Assembly (NCBI RefSeq): GCF_041897535.1
Contig: NZ_CP169217.1
Coordinates: 2,294,001-2,358,000 of the forward strand
DNA from: Methylomicrobium lacus_A
GTDB taxonomy: Bacteria; Pseudomonadota; Gammaproteobacteria; Methylococcales; Methylomonadaceae
DNA length: 64,000 nt
Reading direction: 5' to 3'
Part shown: piece after piece, positions 45,728 through 56,901 of the stretch
Numbering within the stretch: position 1 is the stretch's first letter
Layout: each line of letters begins with the position of its first letter
The notes under the pieces: generated by a model
Database searches by the model: none
Seen by the model: only the letters and a program-made list of their open reading frames with translations
What the model was told of the DNA's origin: nothing
Translations under genes and position numbers: made by a program

Positions 45728-46816
45728 ATGACAGTAACAAGACTGGATATTGCTTCGGTCAGAAATATCCAACACGCCACCCTGTATCCCGCGCCGACGC
45801 TGAACTTCATCTACGGCGCCAATGCCTCCGGCAAAAGCGCCCTGCTGGAGGCCATTTTCCTGCTCGGCCGCGCCCGCTCGTTCCGCTCCTCCTCCATCAA
45901 ACCCGTCATTCATTTCTCCCACGATCATTTGTTGGTTACCGCGCAAACCGTGTTCGCGGGCGGCGCGCACCAGCACGTCGGCGTCAGGCTCGACAACAAG
46001 GCTTGCGAGATTCGCATCAACCAACAGACGCTGCCGAACAAATCGAGCCTCGCCTATGCCCTGCCGTTGCAGTTGATCTACCCGAAGAGTTACGAGCTTC
46101 TCGATGGCGGCCCCCAGGCGCGCCGGGAGTTTCTGGACTGGGGCGTTTTTCATCACGATCCGGCCTTTTTGCCGGCCTGGCGCCACTATAAAAAGGCCCT
46201 CGCCCAGCGCAATGCCTTGCTGAAAAACCGCCAGCCCGAGCACCTGAAAGTATGGAGCCAGGAGTTATCGTATTACGGTACAATAGTCACTGATTGCCGG
46301 CGCCGCTATCTGGAGGCTTTTATCCCTGTTTTTCAGAGCATCGCCGGCCAGTTGCTGGGCCTTCCTTCGATGACGCTGTCTTTGTCGCCCGGCTGGGACG
46401 ACAGCGAATCCCTGCTGCACGCCTTGACCGCCGACGCCGAGAAAGACTTGCGCTACGGTTTCACGCAAAGCGGCCCACACCGCGCCGATCTGCTGTTGAC
46501 CCTGGACCGCCTGCCCGCAAGGGACATTGTTTCACGCGGCCAGCTGAAACTATTGGTCATCAGCCTGAAGCTCGCGCAGGTCCAGCGATTAAACTTAACC
46601 GAGCAGGACGCGGCCTGCATCCTCTTCGATGATTTTGCCGCCGAACTCGATGTGGCGAATCGCGCCAAGGTATTGGAGTATTTAACCGGCATGCAGTGCC
46701 AGGCCTTCATTACCGCCACCTCGCCAAACGATTTTGGCGATTTATCCACCAGTCACAACCATAAAATGTTCCATGTGGAACATGGCAGGATCAATCCGGC
46801 CGATTGTTCCATGTGA
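45728..46816 (+). CDS. recF: DNA replication and repair protein RecF
   Basis: A 362-residue SMC-like ATPase that loads RecA at gaps in DNA. Walker A is GANASGKSALLEAIF (about residue 30), the ABC signature is RGQLKLLVISLKLAQ, and Walker B with D-loop is CILFDDFAAELD. The C-terminal ~18 residues include MFHVEHGRINP, which is encoded by the first of two parS-like sites; the second spans the stop codon. These residues lie past the conserved domain and look like passive read-through of the DNA sites. Confidence 0.96.
   Translation: MTVTRLDIASVRNIQHATLYPAPTLNFIYGANASGKSALLEAIFLLGRARSFRSSSIKPVIHFSHDHLLVTAQTVFAGGAHQHVGVRLDNKACEIRINQQTLPNKSSLAYALPLQLIYPKSYELLDGGPQARREFLDWGVFHHDPAFLPAWRHYKKALAQRNALLKNRQPEHLKVWSQELSYYGTIVTDCRRRYLEAFIPVFQSIAGQLLGLPSMTLSLSPGWDDSESLLHALTADAEKDLRYGFTQSGPHRADLLLTLDRLPARDIVSRGQLKLLVISLKLAQVQRLNLTEQDAACILFDDFAAELDVANRAKVLEYLTGMQCQAFITATSPNDFGDLSTSHNHKMFHVEHGRINPADCSM
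46767..46782 (+). promoter_or_regulatory. parS-like ParB-binding site 1
   Basis: TGTTCCATGTGGAACA matches the 16-bp chromosomal parS consensus TGTTnCACGTGnAACA except for T in place of C at one central position. It lies in the last codons of recF, near the origin, as expected of parS. Confidence 0.7.
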
Positions 46817-46820
46817 AACA
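46805..46820 (+). promoter_or_regulatory. parS-like ParB-binding site 2
   Basis: TGTTCCATGTGAAACA, 22 bp after site 1, has the same central substitution. It overlaps the recF stop codon and ends 28 bp before the gyrB start. Confidence 0.7.
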
Positions 46821-46847
46821 TACGAAAAACCAGAAGCAGGTACAAAG

Positions 46848-49280
<2,433 letters not shown>

Positions 49281-49330
49281 GGTAGTTTGTTAACGTGTGA
49301 CAGGCCACTCTGTTCTCCACCGGATAAACC

Positions 49331-49362
49331 AAGCCCAACCGGTCACGGTTGGGCTTTTTTTT
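49331..49362 (+). terminator. Intrinsic terminator after gyrB
   Basis: AAGCCCAACC pairs with GGTTGGGCTT over 10 bp (6-nt loop), followed by an uninterrupted T-run of six or more. It closes the dnaA-gyrB gene set 51 bp past the gyrB stop. Confidence 0.9.
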
Positions 49363-49450
49363 GCCCGAAAAACCTCCGGGCTCATTTGAATCAACGAAAT
49401 CTGCCAAAGGCGAGGTCATCATCCCAGTATTAGCATTATTGAACAGCAAA

Positions 49451-49489
49451 GTTTCGGTCAATCAAATTCCCCAATTTGATTGACGAAAC
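49451..49489 (+). promoter_or_regulatory. Large palindromic operator upstream of the TetR gene
   Basis: TCAATCAAATT-cccc-AATTTGATTGA is a perfect 26-bp palindrome at 49458-49483, extended outward by GTTTCG on the left and CGAAAC on the right with one extra G. It lies 62 bp before the tetR start, typical of an autoregulatory TetR operator. Confidence 0.7.
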
Positions 49490-49551
49490 CGCTGGAGGCG
49501 CCTGCCCTACCTCTGTTAATCTGCCTATTATTTCAGCTATTGGAGAAGGCG

Positions 49552-50172
49552 ATGAATAGCTCCCCGGAGGCCGCTTCCGATCCCGTGCGCGAACGCTTGC
49601 TCAAAGCGGCTCTCGATAGTTTTCTATCCGACGACTACCACAAAGTCACGACCCGCATGATCGCCGAAAAGGCCGACGCGAACATCTCGATGATCCGTTA
49701 CTACTTCGGCAATAAGGAGGGCTTGTACGAGGAAATGATCCGCGACACGATGACCCCGCTGCTCGACGTGTTGGACGGGCAGATGCTGCAATCGGTCAAC
49801 GGGTTCGAAGACTTCCTCCTGTTGTATTACCGGACGATGTCGAAACGGCCGGAATTTCCGAAGCTGATCTTGAAAGTGCTGGCGCTCAATCAAGGCCCGG
49901 GCCGGCGCTTTATCCGGCAATTATTGGAGCGCGGACGCACGCGCGGCGCCCGGAAAGTGGAGGCGCTGAAATCCGCCGGACAAATCACGCCTTCATTAGA
50001 TCCCGACATCGTGCGGATGGCCTTTGTCAGCCTGGCCATGATGCCGATGCTGCTGAAAGATATTTTCGAGGAGCAGATGGGGCGAACCATGGACGCCGCG
50101 TTCCTCGAACAATTGGCCGGATTCAACGGCCACCTATTTGCCGCCGGTTTGGCACAGGCAAAGCCTGAGTAG
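49552..50172 (+). CDS. TetR/AcrR family transcriptional regulator
   Basis: A 206-residue regulator. The N-terminal helix-turn-helix contains AALDSFLSDDYHKVTTRMIAEKADANISMIRYYFGNKEGLYEEM, the standard TetR DNA-binding pattern; the rest is a helical ligand-binding domain with a C-terminal segment of the CecR/DUF1956 kind. The start at 49552 follows GGAGAAGGC. It is preceded by a palindromic operator and followed within 9 bp by the methyltransferase gene, so the two form an operon the regulator probably controls. Ligand unknown. Confidence 0.88.
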   Translation: MNSSPEAASDPVRERLLKAALDSFLSDDYHKVTTRMIAEKADANISMIRYYFGNKEGLYEEMIRDTMTPLLDVLDGQMLQSVNGFEDFLLLYYRTMSKRPEFPKLILKVLALNQGPGRRFIRQLLERGRTRGARKVEALKSAGQITPSLDPDIVRMAFVSLAMMPMLLKDIFEEQMGRTMDAAFLEQLAGFNGHLFAAGLAQAKPE

Positions 50173-50181
50173 CAGGAGATT

Positions 50182-51302
50182 ATGATGTCATTGCAAAAAA
50201 ATGCAGGCGCGGTTCGCCGCTTTGCCAAATTGATCCAGTTTGCCGCTTGGCTGCAGAACCTTCCGAATAAGATCCCCCCCCACCCTTTCGCCTGATCCAG
50301 ATCGGCTCGGCGTTTTGGCAATCGCGCGCGCTGCATGCCGCCGTACGTCTGGACATCGCATCGACATTGGGAGATGAGGCTCTCCCAGTCGACGTGATTG
50401 CCGTGCGTATCCTGGCACAAGCGGACGCGGTCTACCGGCTACTGCGTATGCTGGCGGCGATGGGGGTATTCGAGGAAATGGCGCCTCGGGTATTCCGTAA
50501 CAATGCGCTATCGGCCTACCTACGTGAGGATCACCCCAAGAACGTCAGAGCCATGATCCTGATGCACAACGCGATCGAGATGAGCCGGCCCTGGTATGAG
50601 CACATGGAACAAGGGATACGCTGCGGGGAAGTCCCGTTCGAAATTGCACACGGCTGCGAATTTTATGCCTATCTGGATGACCACGCCGAGTTCGATGCGC
50701 TGTTCGCCTCTGCGATGGACAGTGTGGCGGCATTGACCGGCGACAGTTTCGTCACCGACTTTGCCTGGGAACGATTCGACCGCATCATCGACGTGGGCGG
50801 CTCGAAGGGCAGTAAGGCCCTAGCCATATTGAAGCGGCATCCGCATCTCAACGCGATCGTGTTCGATCGGAATCAGGTTGTGCAAACGGCGGCAGGCTAT
50901 TGGACCGAGAAAGCATCTCCTGACCTCCTTTCCCGCTTGACCTTCCAAGCCGGGGACATGCTCGAATCGGTTCCCGCCGCCGAAGACGACAAGGACATCT
51001 ACTTGTTGAGCGCCGTCCTGCACGGCATGGATGATCAAAACTGCATCAGGGTGCTGCGCAATCTGGCCACGGCAAGCACGGGCACCGGCGCCTGCATTGC
51101 GCTGTTCGAATCGGTTGTTGCGGAATGGAAGACCGATTTTGCCAGTGCAGCTTTCGATATGCAGATGTTCATGAACACCCGCGGCAGGGAAAGAACGCGG
51201 CCTGAATGGAAAAACCTTTTCGAGCAAGCCGGATTGGCGCTTGAGGAAGAGGTCCACCTGCAATCGATCGGGAAGATGCTGGTGCTCATGGCTAAGGGTT
51301 AA
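50182..51302 (+). CDS. SAM-dependent O-methyltransferase, out of frame at a C8 tract
   Basis: A methyltransferase of the acetylserotonin/plant-O-methyltransferase type. The dimerisation domain (RLIQIGSAFWQSRALHAAVR) and the Rossmann core DRIIDVGGSKGSKALAILKR are clear. A ribosome binding site (CAGGAG) and ATG at 50182 open a frame that ends at TGA 50293-50295, right after a tract of eight C at 50274-50281. With nine C the frame would continue into the rest without interruption. The longest intact frame is 50367-51302 (311 residues) and lacks most of the dimerisation domain. It may be phase-variable, a fresh pseudogene or a base-calling error. Partner TetR gene lies 9 bp upstream. Confidence 0.75.
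50274..50281 (+). repeat. Poly-C tract (C8) in the methyltransferase gene
   Basis: Eight consecutive C bases occur 93 bp into the reading frame, at exactly the point where the frame must shift by one base to continue. Such homopolymers are prone to slippage; nine C would restore the gene. Confidence 0.85.
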
Positions 51303-51432
51303 GACGTAACTGGACTTGGATTCGCACGGCATCCAAGCAAAATTTTTTCATCCTCCATGTCATTTTTCCAGACTTTGTCCCTATCTATGACATAATTGAA
51401 AATCATCTTTTTCATTAACTTTATCGTTCCCC

Positions 51433-51786
51433 ATGACTATCTCAACAGGACGCTGGAGGTTCATTTTCTGGACCAGCCTCATCGCCATCCTATTCCTGGC
51501 TTTAATGCCTGCCGGACCCGAAATGCCCACGACGGGTTGGGACAAACTAAACCACCTCCTCGCTTTTGCCGTTTTGGCCGTTTTAGGGCGTCGAGGCTAT
51601 CCAGGGCGTAAGCCGGCCGTATTCATTGGTTTGCTGTTTTATGCGGGACTGATCGAAGTCTTACAGTCTTTCACGCCCTACCGCTTTGCAGAATGGGCAG
51701 ACCTGTTTGCGGATGGGCTAGGGTTAATCATTGGATGGGGGCTGGATGGTCTGTTCCGCAAACTGATTCCTCAGGCTGCAAGGTAA
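51433..51786 (+). CDS. VanZ-like membrane protein
   Basis: A 117-residue protein with four hydrophobic segments. The blocks WDKLNHLLAFAVLAVLGR and the Glu-containing IEVLQSFTPYRFAEWADLFADGLGLIIG match VanZ-like proteins, whose members include the teicoplanin-resistance factor VanZ and many of unknown role in chromosomes. The ribosome binding site is weak. It is 130 bp downstream of the methyltransferase. Confidence 0.85.
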   Translation: MTISTGRWRFIFWTSLIAILFLALMPAGPEMPTTGWDKLNHLLAFAVLAVLGRRGYPGRKPAVFIGLLFYAGLIEVLQSFTPYRFAEWADLFADGLGLIIGWGLDGLFRKLIPQAAR

Positions 51787-51979
51787 TTTTGTACATCAAA
51801 TTTCTGCTATCAATCGACTGGCCGAGTAGGGGGGAAGGTGCCAGCTTATTGCGCCATAGCCGTTCCCCTGAAAACATCGCGCGGAATTTTGCCGGCCAAG
51901 GAATGTCTAATCGCGGTTATTTCATCCTTGGCAAAGCAATGTTCAATCAAATTCTCTACCCTCTGGAGGGTTCCTGCAC

Positions 51980-52735
51980 ATGAAAACCCTACGCTCGATT
52001 TGTTTAGCCCCTGCGCTGTTTGCTACGGCATTGCCGTCCCATGCCGCAGCCGCACCGGATACGCATCTTCATGTGATCGTGTCCCTGGTCGACAACGCAT
52101 CACAAGGCATCGTGCCGGTTCCCGCGAAAATCGGCAATGGCGATGATCCGCGCACCAATCTCTATTGGGGCGCGCTTTACGGCGTGAAAACCTTTTTAAG
52201 TAAGGCCGATGGCTGGCGCAAATTGAGCTGCGAACAAGACATTAGCGACACTATCCTGGAACGCTGCGAGTTTGCCTGGAAGGACAAGCTCACCGTGACC
52301 GCCGAGGCCTATCGCGGCCGCCGGATCGACCAGGCGATGCTCGACTTCATGCAGCAAGCCGCGACGCCGCCCAATCCGGCGAAACGTGAAATGGTGGCGT
52401 TCATCGGCCATGACGGCTTGATGGACGAGCAAAACCAGCCCATCGTCAAACACTTCCCCAAACATGCGGGGCACGACAAACAAGCGGTTGTGCTGGCCTG
52501 CATGAGCAACATGTTTTTCGCCAATCATTTGCGCGCCGCGGGATCGAAGCCGGTGGTCACCACTTATAGCTTCATGGCTCCGGAAGCCTATGTGCTGGAA
52601 GCGGTGGCACGAGGCTTTGCCAACCAGGCGAGCGAACAGGAGCTGCGCAGTTCTGCCGGCATCGCTTATGCCAAATACCAGCGTATCTCGGCCAAAGCGG
52701 GCAAGTCGGTTTTTGGTGCAAAAAAATCAGGCTAG
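51980..52735 (+). CDS. Secreted protein of unknown function
   Basis: A 251-residue protein with a signal peptide (cleavage likely after SHAAAA). The mature part contains VPVPAKIGNGDDPRTNLYWGALYG and FIGHDGLMDEQNQP, with AVVLACMSNMFFANHLRAAGSKPVVTT later; four cysteines are scattered. The pattern of an exported, conserved hypothetical protein is clear, but no domain was recognised. GGAGGG lies 10 nt upstream of the start. Confidence 0.75.
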   Translation: MKTLRSICLAPALFATALPSHAAAAPDTHLHVIVSLVDNASQGIVPVPAKIGNGDDPRTNLYWGALYGVKTFLSKADGWRKLSCEQDISDTILERCEFAWKDKLTVTAEAYRGRRIDQAMLDFMQQAATPPNPAKREMVAFIGHDGLMDEQNQPIVKHFPKHAGHDKQAVVLACMSNMFFANHLRAAGSKPVVTTYSFMAPEAYVLEAVARGFANQASEQELRSSAGIAYAKYQRISAKAGKSVFGAKKSG

Positions 52736-53111
52736 ACTTTGGTGCCGGACGTGATATTCATCCTGTCCTGAATGTTTGGGGAGCTTGGGCTGAACGATAA
52801 TTTGCGTAGTCGAACGGTCTTCAAACATTTGCGGCGAGGTTACAAAATCCCGCCCCGCAAACGGGCGCATCACATGTGGGAGCGCTTTTTAAGCGCGATC
52901 GCGGGCAGCCATGCGAACACTGCCTTGAGTCGCGGTTGCAAACCACTTCCACCTCGCGCCGACTCGTTCGGGAAATTATTTTGACGGCATCCTTAGACAG
53001 TAAGGTCTGCCGTACGCCGCGCGTACCTTATCAAAGCGTTCCGATGAATCAAGCACCCAAAAGATACGCGGGAGCGTGTACCCTTTACACGGCTATCAAA
53101 AAAAACCCGCG
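52736..53111. other. 376-bp intergenic region
   Basis: No gene is recognised. GTGGGAGCGCTTTTTAAGCGCGAT at about 52876-52899 resembles one arm of the GTGGGAGCGacg repeat at 55441 (GTGGGAGCG then a GCGCTT-AAGCGC stem), so it may be a related dispersed repeat. Confidence 0.4.
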
Positions 53112-54248
53112 TCAGTTGGTCGATTTCGCATGCGCCGAAGCGAGGGTTTTACGCAGTTCGGTTTCGCATTGCTCCAGTTGCGCGACCGCTTCGCTGCGCA
53201 TCCTCTTGCCTTCGTCGGCGATCTGCAGGCTTTCCTCTATCGTCGCGATCAGCGTTTGATTGGCTTTCTTGACCGTTTCGATGTCGAATACGCCGCGCTC
53301 CAACTGTTTCCGGGTTTCGGCATTGGCCAGCTTCAGGTTTTCGGCGTTCGCGGCCAGCAGCTCATTGGTCAGATCGGTCGCCGCCTTGACCGTTTCGGCC
53401 GCCTGCGAGGAGCGGTAAAGGGTCACCGCCGTCGCCAGTTGCTGACGCCATAGCGGCACGGTGTTGACGATGGTCGAATTGATCTTGTTGACCAGGCCCT
53501 TGTCGTTTTCCTGCACCAGACGAATGCCCGGCAGGCTTTGCATCGACACCTGGCGGGTCAGGCGCAGGTCATGAATGCGGCGTTCCAGGTCGTCGCGGGC
53601 CGCGCGCAGATCGCGCAGGCTTTGCGCGGCGAGCACGTCGGCGCTGGTTTCGGCCTGTTTGGCCTGTTCCGGAATGATGACTTCGTCCAGTTCGCGCAGT
53701 TTCTCAACGCCTGCGGCGATATAGTCCTCCAGCGTATGGAAGTAATCCAGATTGGCCTGATAAAGGCGATCCAGCGCGGTGATGTCGGTCAGCAAATGGG
53801 TCTTGTGCCGCTCCAGCTTGTCGGTGATCGTATCGATCTGCTTGCGCACTTCTTCGTATTGCTGCAGGAACTTGACGACCGGCTTGGCCCTGCCGAGCAA
53901 CCTGTCGAATAGACCTTGCTTCTTGTTCGGGTCCAGATCGTCGACTTCAAAACCGCGAATCGTCGCCACCATTTCATTCAGATCATTGCCTGCCGGGCCG
54001 ATGTCCTTGTTCTTGACCCCATCCAGCATGCGGTCGGAAATCGTGGTCAGCTGCTCCTGCGCCTTGCTGCCGAAAAAAATGATCGACTGGGTATTGCTGA
54101 AGTCGATTTCGTTCTGCAACTGCTGAATGCGCAGCTGCTTCTCCGGCGGCGCCTTTGCAAGCGGGACGATTTCGGCGGTAACGCCGGGAACAATCTCCTT
54201 CGACTCAAGATTCTCTGCGGTCGTTGTGGAAGCCTGCTGTTCACTCAT
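53112..54248 (-). CDS. TelA family protein (toxic anion resistance family)
   Basis: A 378-residue soluble, largely helical protein of the TelA/KlaA-type family (first linked to tellurite resistance). Typical blocks are QSIIFFGSKAQEQLTTISDRMLDG, the LFDRLLGRAKPVVKFLQQYEEV stretch and the IHDLRLTRQVSMQSLPGIRLVQ segment. The molecular role is not settled; such genes often accompany stress or membrane-envelope systems. It is 27 bp after the XpaC gene, forming the well-known XpaC-TelA pair. Confidence 0.92.
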   Translation of the reverse strand: MSEQQASTTTAENLESKEIVPGVTAEIVPLAKAPPEKQLRIQQLQNEIDFSNTQSIIFFGSKAQEQLTTISDRMLDGVKNKDIGPAGNDLNEMVATIRGFEVDDLDPNKKQGLFDRLLGRAKPVVKFLQQYEEVRKQIDTITDKLERHKTHLLTDITALDRLYQANLDYFHTLEDYIAAGVEKLRELDEVIIPEQAKQAETSADVLAAQSLRDLRAARDDLERRIHDLRLTRQVSMQSLPGIRLVQENDKGLVNKINSTIVNTVPLWRQQLATAVTLYRSSQAAETVKAATDLTNELLAANAENLKLANAETRKQLERGVFDIETVKKANQTLIATIEESLQIADEGKRMRSEAVAQLEQCETELRKTLASAHAKSTN

Positions 54249-54275
54249 GATTTAATCCTCGATGGTTTGACGGCG

Positions 54276-55127
54276 TCAAAGGATGCCTTCCCGTTTGAGC
54301 TGCGTGGTTAATACTTCGATTTTTACATCCAGATCAAAAACATCTTCTTCCAGCAGTTTTTGATGCTGTTCCTGGAATACTTCTTCAAGGGTATCCAGCA
54401 CATTGCGGAAATTCTGTTCCAGTTCCCCGGAATGGGTCTGCTGATGGGTCTTGGCATAACCTTCGGTCACCTGACGGGCGCCGTCCAGATAGACATTCAG
54501 AAACTTGCGCGCGCGGCGGAAATCCTTCGGATCGGCTTCAATCTCCGCCAGAATGCTGTCGGCAACTTCGCAAATGCGCTCGATGCGCCGGTTCAATTCG
54601 GCATTGCGAATCTGCTTGTTGGCCTGCTCGATACTACGGATCATGCGCGAGGAATCTTCGAGAGCCTGCAGGATTTCATCACCGGAATAGCCATGCGCGG
54701 CGATGATTGTCTTTTCCGCGCGCGGATCGAAGCCGTAACTCAGGTACATGCCCAGCAAGGCCCCGCCGGCAAACATCAGCGCCACCGGCAGCGAATGTCC
54801 CGCGCCCAGCCAGGCGACCATGCCGGTCGTCAGCGCCGCGATCACGGCGGCGATCGTTTTTAAAGGTTTTCGGGTGGCACGGGTGAGGCGGTGATTGGCG
54901 TACAGATGCTCGGCTTGCAGCCCCTTGCGCAAGCACCAGGCGGCCAGCATGTAAAACGCAAAACCGGATGCGTCGACCAGAATGTCCGGCAACTGGCCTT
55001 TGCCCAAGGCGATCATCGTCGCCGGAATCAGCGCCGCCGGCAAGAAATAAAGCAGCATGCCGCGCGGGGAATAGCGTTGCAAAAGATCCGCGACCAACCG
55101 TTTGGGTTTCCTGAATTGATTCATCAT
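54276..55127 (-). CDS. XpaC family (5-bromo-4-chloroindolyl phosphate hydrolysis) protein
   Basis: A 283-residue protein with two N-terminal hydrophobic hairpin regions (about residues 25-65 and 95-130) and a C-terminal helical, coiled-coil part (EQANKQIRNAELNRRIERI) typical of the XpaC family. It pairs with TelA immediately downstream and overlaps a 52-codon upstream gene through an ATGA junction, which suggests coupled translation. Confidence 0.88.
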   Translation of the reverse strand: MMNQFRKPKRLVADLLQRYSPRGMLLYFLPAALIPATMIALGKGQLPDILVDASGFAFYMLAAWCLRKGLQAEHLYANHRLTRATRKPLKTIAAVIAALTTGMVAWLGAGHSLPVALMFAGGALLGMYLSYGFDPRAEKTIIAAHGYSGDEILQALEDSSRMIRSIEQANKQIRNAELNRRIERICEVADSILAEIEADPKDFRRARKFLNVYLDGARQVTEGYAKTHQQTHSGELEQNFRNVLDTLEEVFQEQHQKLLEEDVFDLDVKIEVLTTQLKREGIL

Positions 55128-55282
55128 TCGGCCTGCGAACGGCGGGTTAAAGCGGATTCAGCCGCATAGTCGGCACCGGTTGGAAAGGCTTTCACCAGCG
55201 TCTGGCAGGTCGCCAGTCCAATGGTTGCGACCAGTACGATAAAACCAAGCAATCTGCGCAATATTACGGGCACCGTTGTCAT
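55124..55282 (-). CDS. Small single-helix membrane protein upstream of XpaC
   Basis: A 52-codon frame, MTTVPVILRRLLGFIVLV and on, with one transmembrane helix (about residues 10-27) followed by a short polar tail. It has GAGGGGAG at the start, although very close to the ATG, and its stop overlaps the XpaC start (ATGA). Too short for homology judgment; it could be a small partner or a leader peptide. Confidence 0.5.
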   Translation of the reverse strand: MTTVPVILRRLLGFIVLVATIGLATCQTLVKAFPTGADYAAESALTRRSQAE

Positions 55283-55440
55283 CTCCCCTCAGCATTCATT
55301 GTGACTTCATTATCCCACTACGGCCCGACATCTGTAAAACAGCGTATGTGCCGTCTTGCGACCAAGTAAAGCTCCCTGAGTTTCCGGCCTTGCGGGATAT
55401 GATGAGGGGCTTTCCTCACCCCGCAAAATAAAACATGTCC

Positions 55441-55501
55441 GTGGGAGCGACGCCCACGTCGCGACTGGAGGCTTTAATCGCGACGTGGGCGTCGCTCCTA
55501 C
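55441..55501. repeat. Near-perfect 24-bp inverted repeat (REP-like)
   Basis: GTGGGAGCGACGCCCACG begins an arm at 55441-55464 that pairs with 55478-55501 with one mismatch, separated by 13 bp. Its high symmetry makes both strands code for the same short peptide start, a common sign of a palindromic dispersed repeat. Confidence 0.8.
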
Positions 55502-55605
55502 CCATCGCGCCATCGGAGGGGTATGCAAATCAGGTCCCGCTCGGAGAGGCTTGTTCCCGGCGAGCATCTTTGAGAAACTGGCTTTTTCTGAAACACGGCA
55601 TAGCG

Positions 55606-56292
55606 ATGCTCAAACTCAATAACTGGCCTCCCGTGCTCAGCGTCCTGGCCATGGTTGCCGCGGCAACGGCCGCACTGTCATTGTTCATCAAGGTAGCGGA
55701 GGAAGTGGTCGAAGGCGATACCCACAAGATCGACATGCAGATCATCCTGTGGCTTCGCACCGCCGGCGACCCGAACGATCCTTTGGGACCCAAATGGCTG
55801 GAGGATTTTGCCCGCGATATTACCGCGCTGGGCAGCCCTGCGGTATTGGGGCTGATTGTGCTGGCAACCTCGTTTTTTCTGCTCTTGGCCGGCAAGCGCC
55901 GGCTGTCGCTGTTCATGCTGCTTGCCGCGGGAGGCGGGACATTTGTCGTCTCGATTTTAAAAGAAGCTTTCGCCCGCCCCCGCCCTCAGCTGGCCCCGGA
56001 CGGACTTATGGTTTATATGGCAAGCTTTCCGAGCGGACATGCGATGGTTTCCGCGGTGGTCTATTTGACCTTGGGAACCCTGATCGCGCGCCTGGCTCCC
56101 GAGCCCCTACTCAAGCTTTATATCATGACTGTCGCGGTGATCCTGGCCGGGCTTGTTGGCTTCAGCCGGGTATATCTCGGCGCCCACTGGCCCAGCGACG
56201 TGCTGGCGGGTTGGGCCATCGGGGCGGCCTGGGCGCTTGGCGGCGGAGCACTGGCCCAAATCATGCGACTGGATAAGGAAGACGCAAAATGA
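55606..56292 (+). CDS. PAP2 family membrane phosphatase
   Basis: A 228-residue multi-pass protein of the type 2 phosphatidic acid phosphatase family, which includes undecaprenyl pyrophosphate and PgpB-type phosphatases. The three catalytic motifs are KEAFARPRPQ, PSGHA and SRVYLGAHWPSD, all intact. It has about six helices. The start at 55606 is preferred over a longer frame from 55435 that runs through the palindromic repeat. Its stop overlaps dgkA by 4 bp (ATGA), so the two are translationally coupled, both acting on lipid phosphate. Confidence 0.9.
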   Translation: MLKLNNWPPVLSVLAMVAAATAALSLFIKVAEEVVEGDTHKIDMQIILWLRTAGDPNDPLGPKWLEDFARDITALGSPAVLGLIVLATSFFLLLAGKRRLSLFMLLAAGGGTFVVSILKEAFARPRPQLAPDGLMVYMASFPSGHAMVSAVVYLTLGTLIARLAPEPLLKLYIMTVAVILAGLVGFSRVYLGAHWPSDVLAGWAIGAAWALGGGALAQIMRLDKEDAK

Positions 56293-56633
56293 AAGGGCAA
56301 CCCTTTTTAAAACGCTTAACCTTCGCCCTGAATGGAATCGGCTTGGCTTTTCGCCGCGAACCCAGCCTGCGCTTCCATATCCTGGCGGCTTTCGCCGTCC
56401 TGCTGGTTCTATTGCTCACCCAGGCTTCGGCTTTATGGTGGGCGATAGGCGCTGTGACCATAGGCACGGTGATCATGGCGGAGCTGTTCAATGCGGCCAT
56501 CGAAACGCTGGCCGATCATCTGCATCCGCAGCAGCATCCGGAGATTGGCGCGGTCAAGGACATCGCCGCAGGCGCAGTTCTGGTAGCCTCTATAGCTGCT
56601 ATATTGGTTGCGGTGGCTTTTATTCTACGTTGA
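56289..56633 (+). CDS. dgkA: Diacylglycerol kinase
   Basis: A 114-residue three-helix membrane enzyme that phosphorylates diacylglycerol, recycling lipid from membrane-derived oligosaccharide synthesis. The conserved block MAELFNAAIETLADHLHPQQHPEIGAVKDIAAGAV carries the catalytic Glu/Asn residues. It overlaps the PAP2 gene by 4 bp. Product pairing (kinase with phosphatase) suggests lipid-phosphate turnover. Confidence 0.94.
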   Translation: MKGQPFLKRLTFALNGIGLAFRREPSLRFHILAAFAVLLVLLLTQASALWWAIGAVTIGTVIMAELFNAAIETLADHLHPQQHPEIGAVKDIAAGAVLVASIAAILVAVAFILR

Positions 56634-56901
56634 AAATTTTATGCGATAGTTTTCGATTCTGAGCTAAATAATGCCCAGTTCTGTCGTCTCATCGTTATAC
56701 ATAAATGGCGGTTTCGCGTAGGCAAACCGCCAACTTCTAAAGTAATCAAAGGGTTTGGAGGTTCTTACCTGCCTGTTGGGGAACATTTTCAACGCTAATT
56801 GACAACTTTCCTTACGTAGCCCTGTCAATTGAATAGGGTTTTAGGTGATTTTTTCTCTCTATTCCTACTTCAGAGCTGTGGGGCGTGGTAAGGAGGTCAA
56901 A

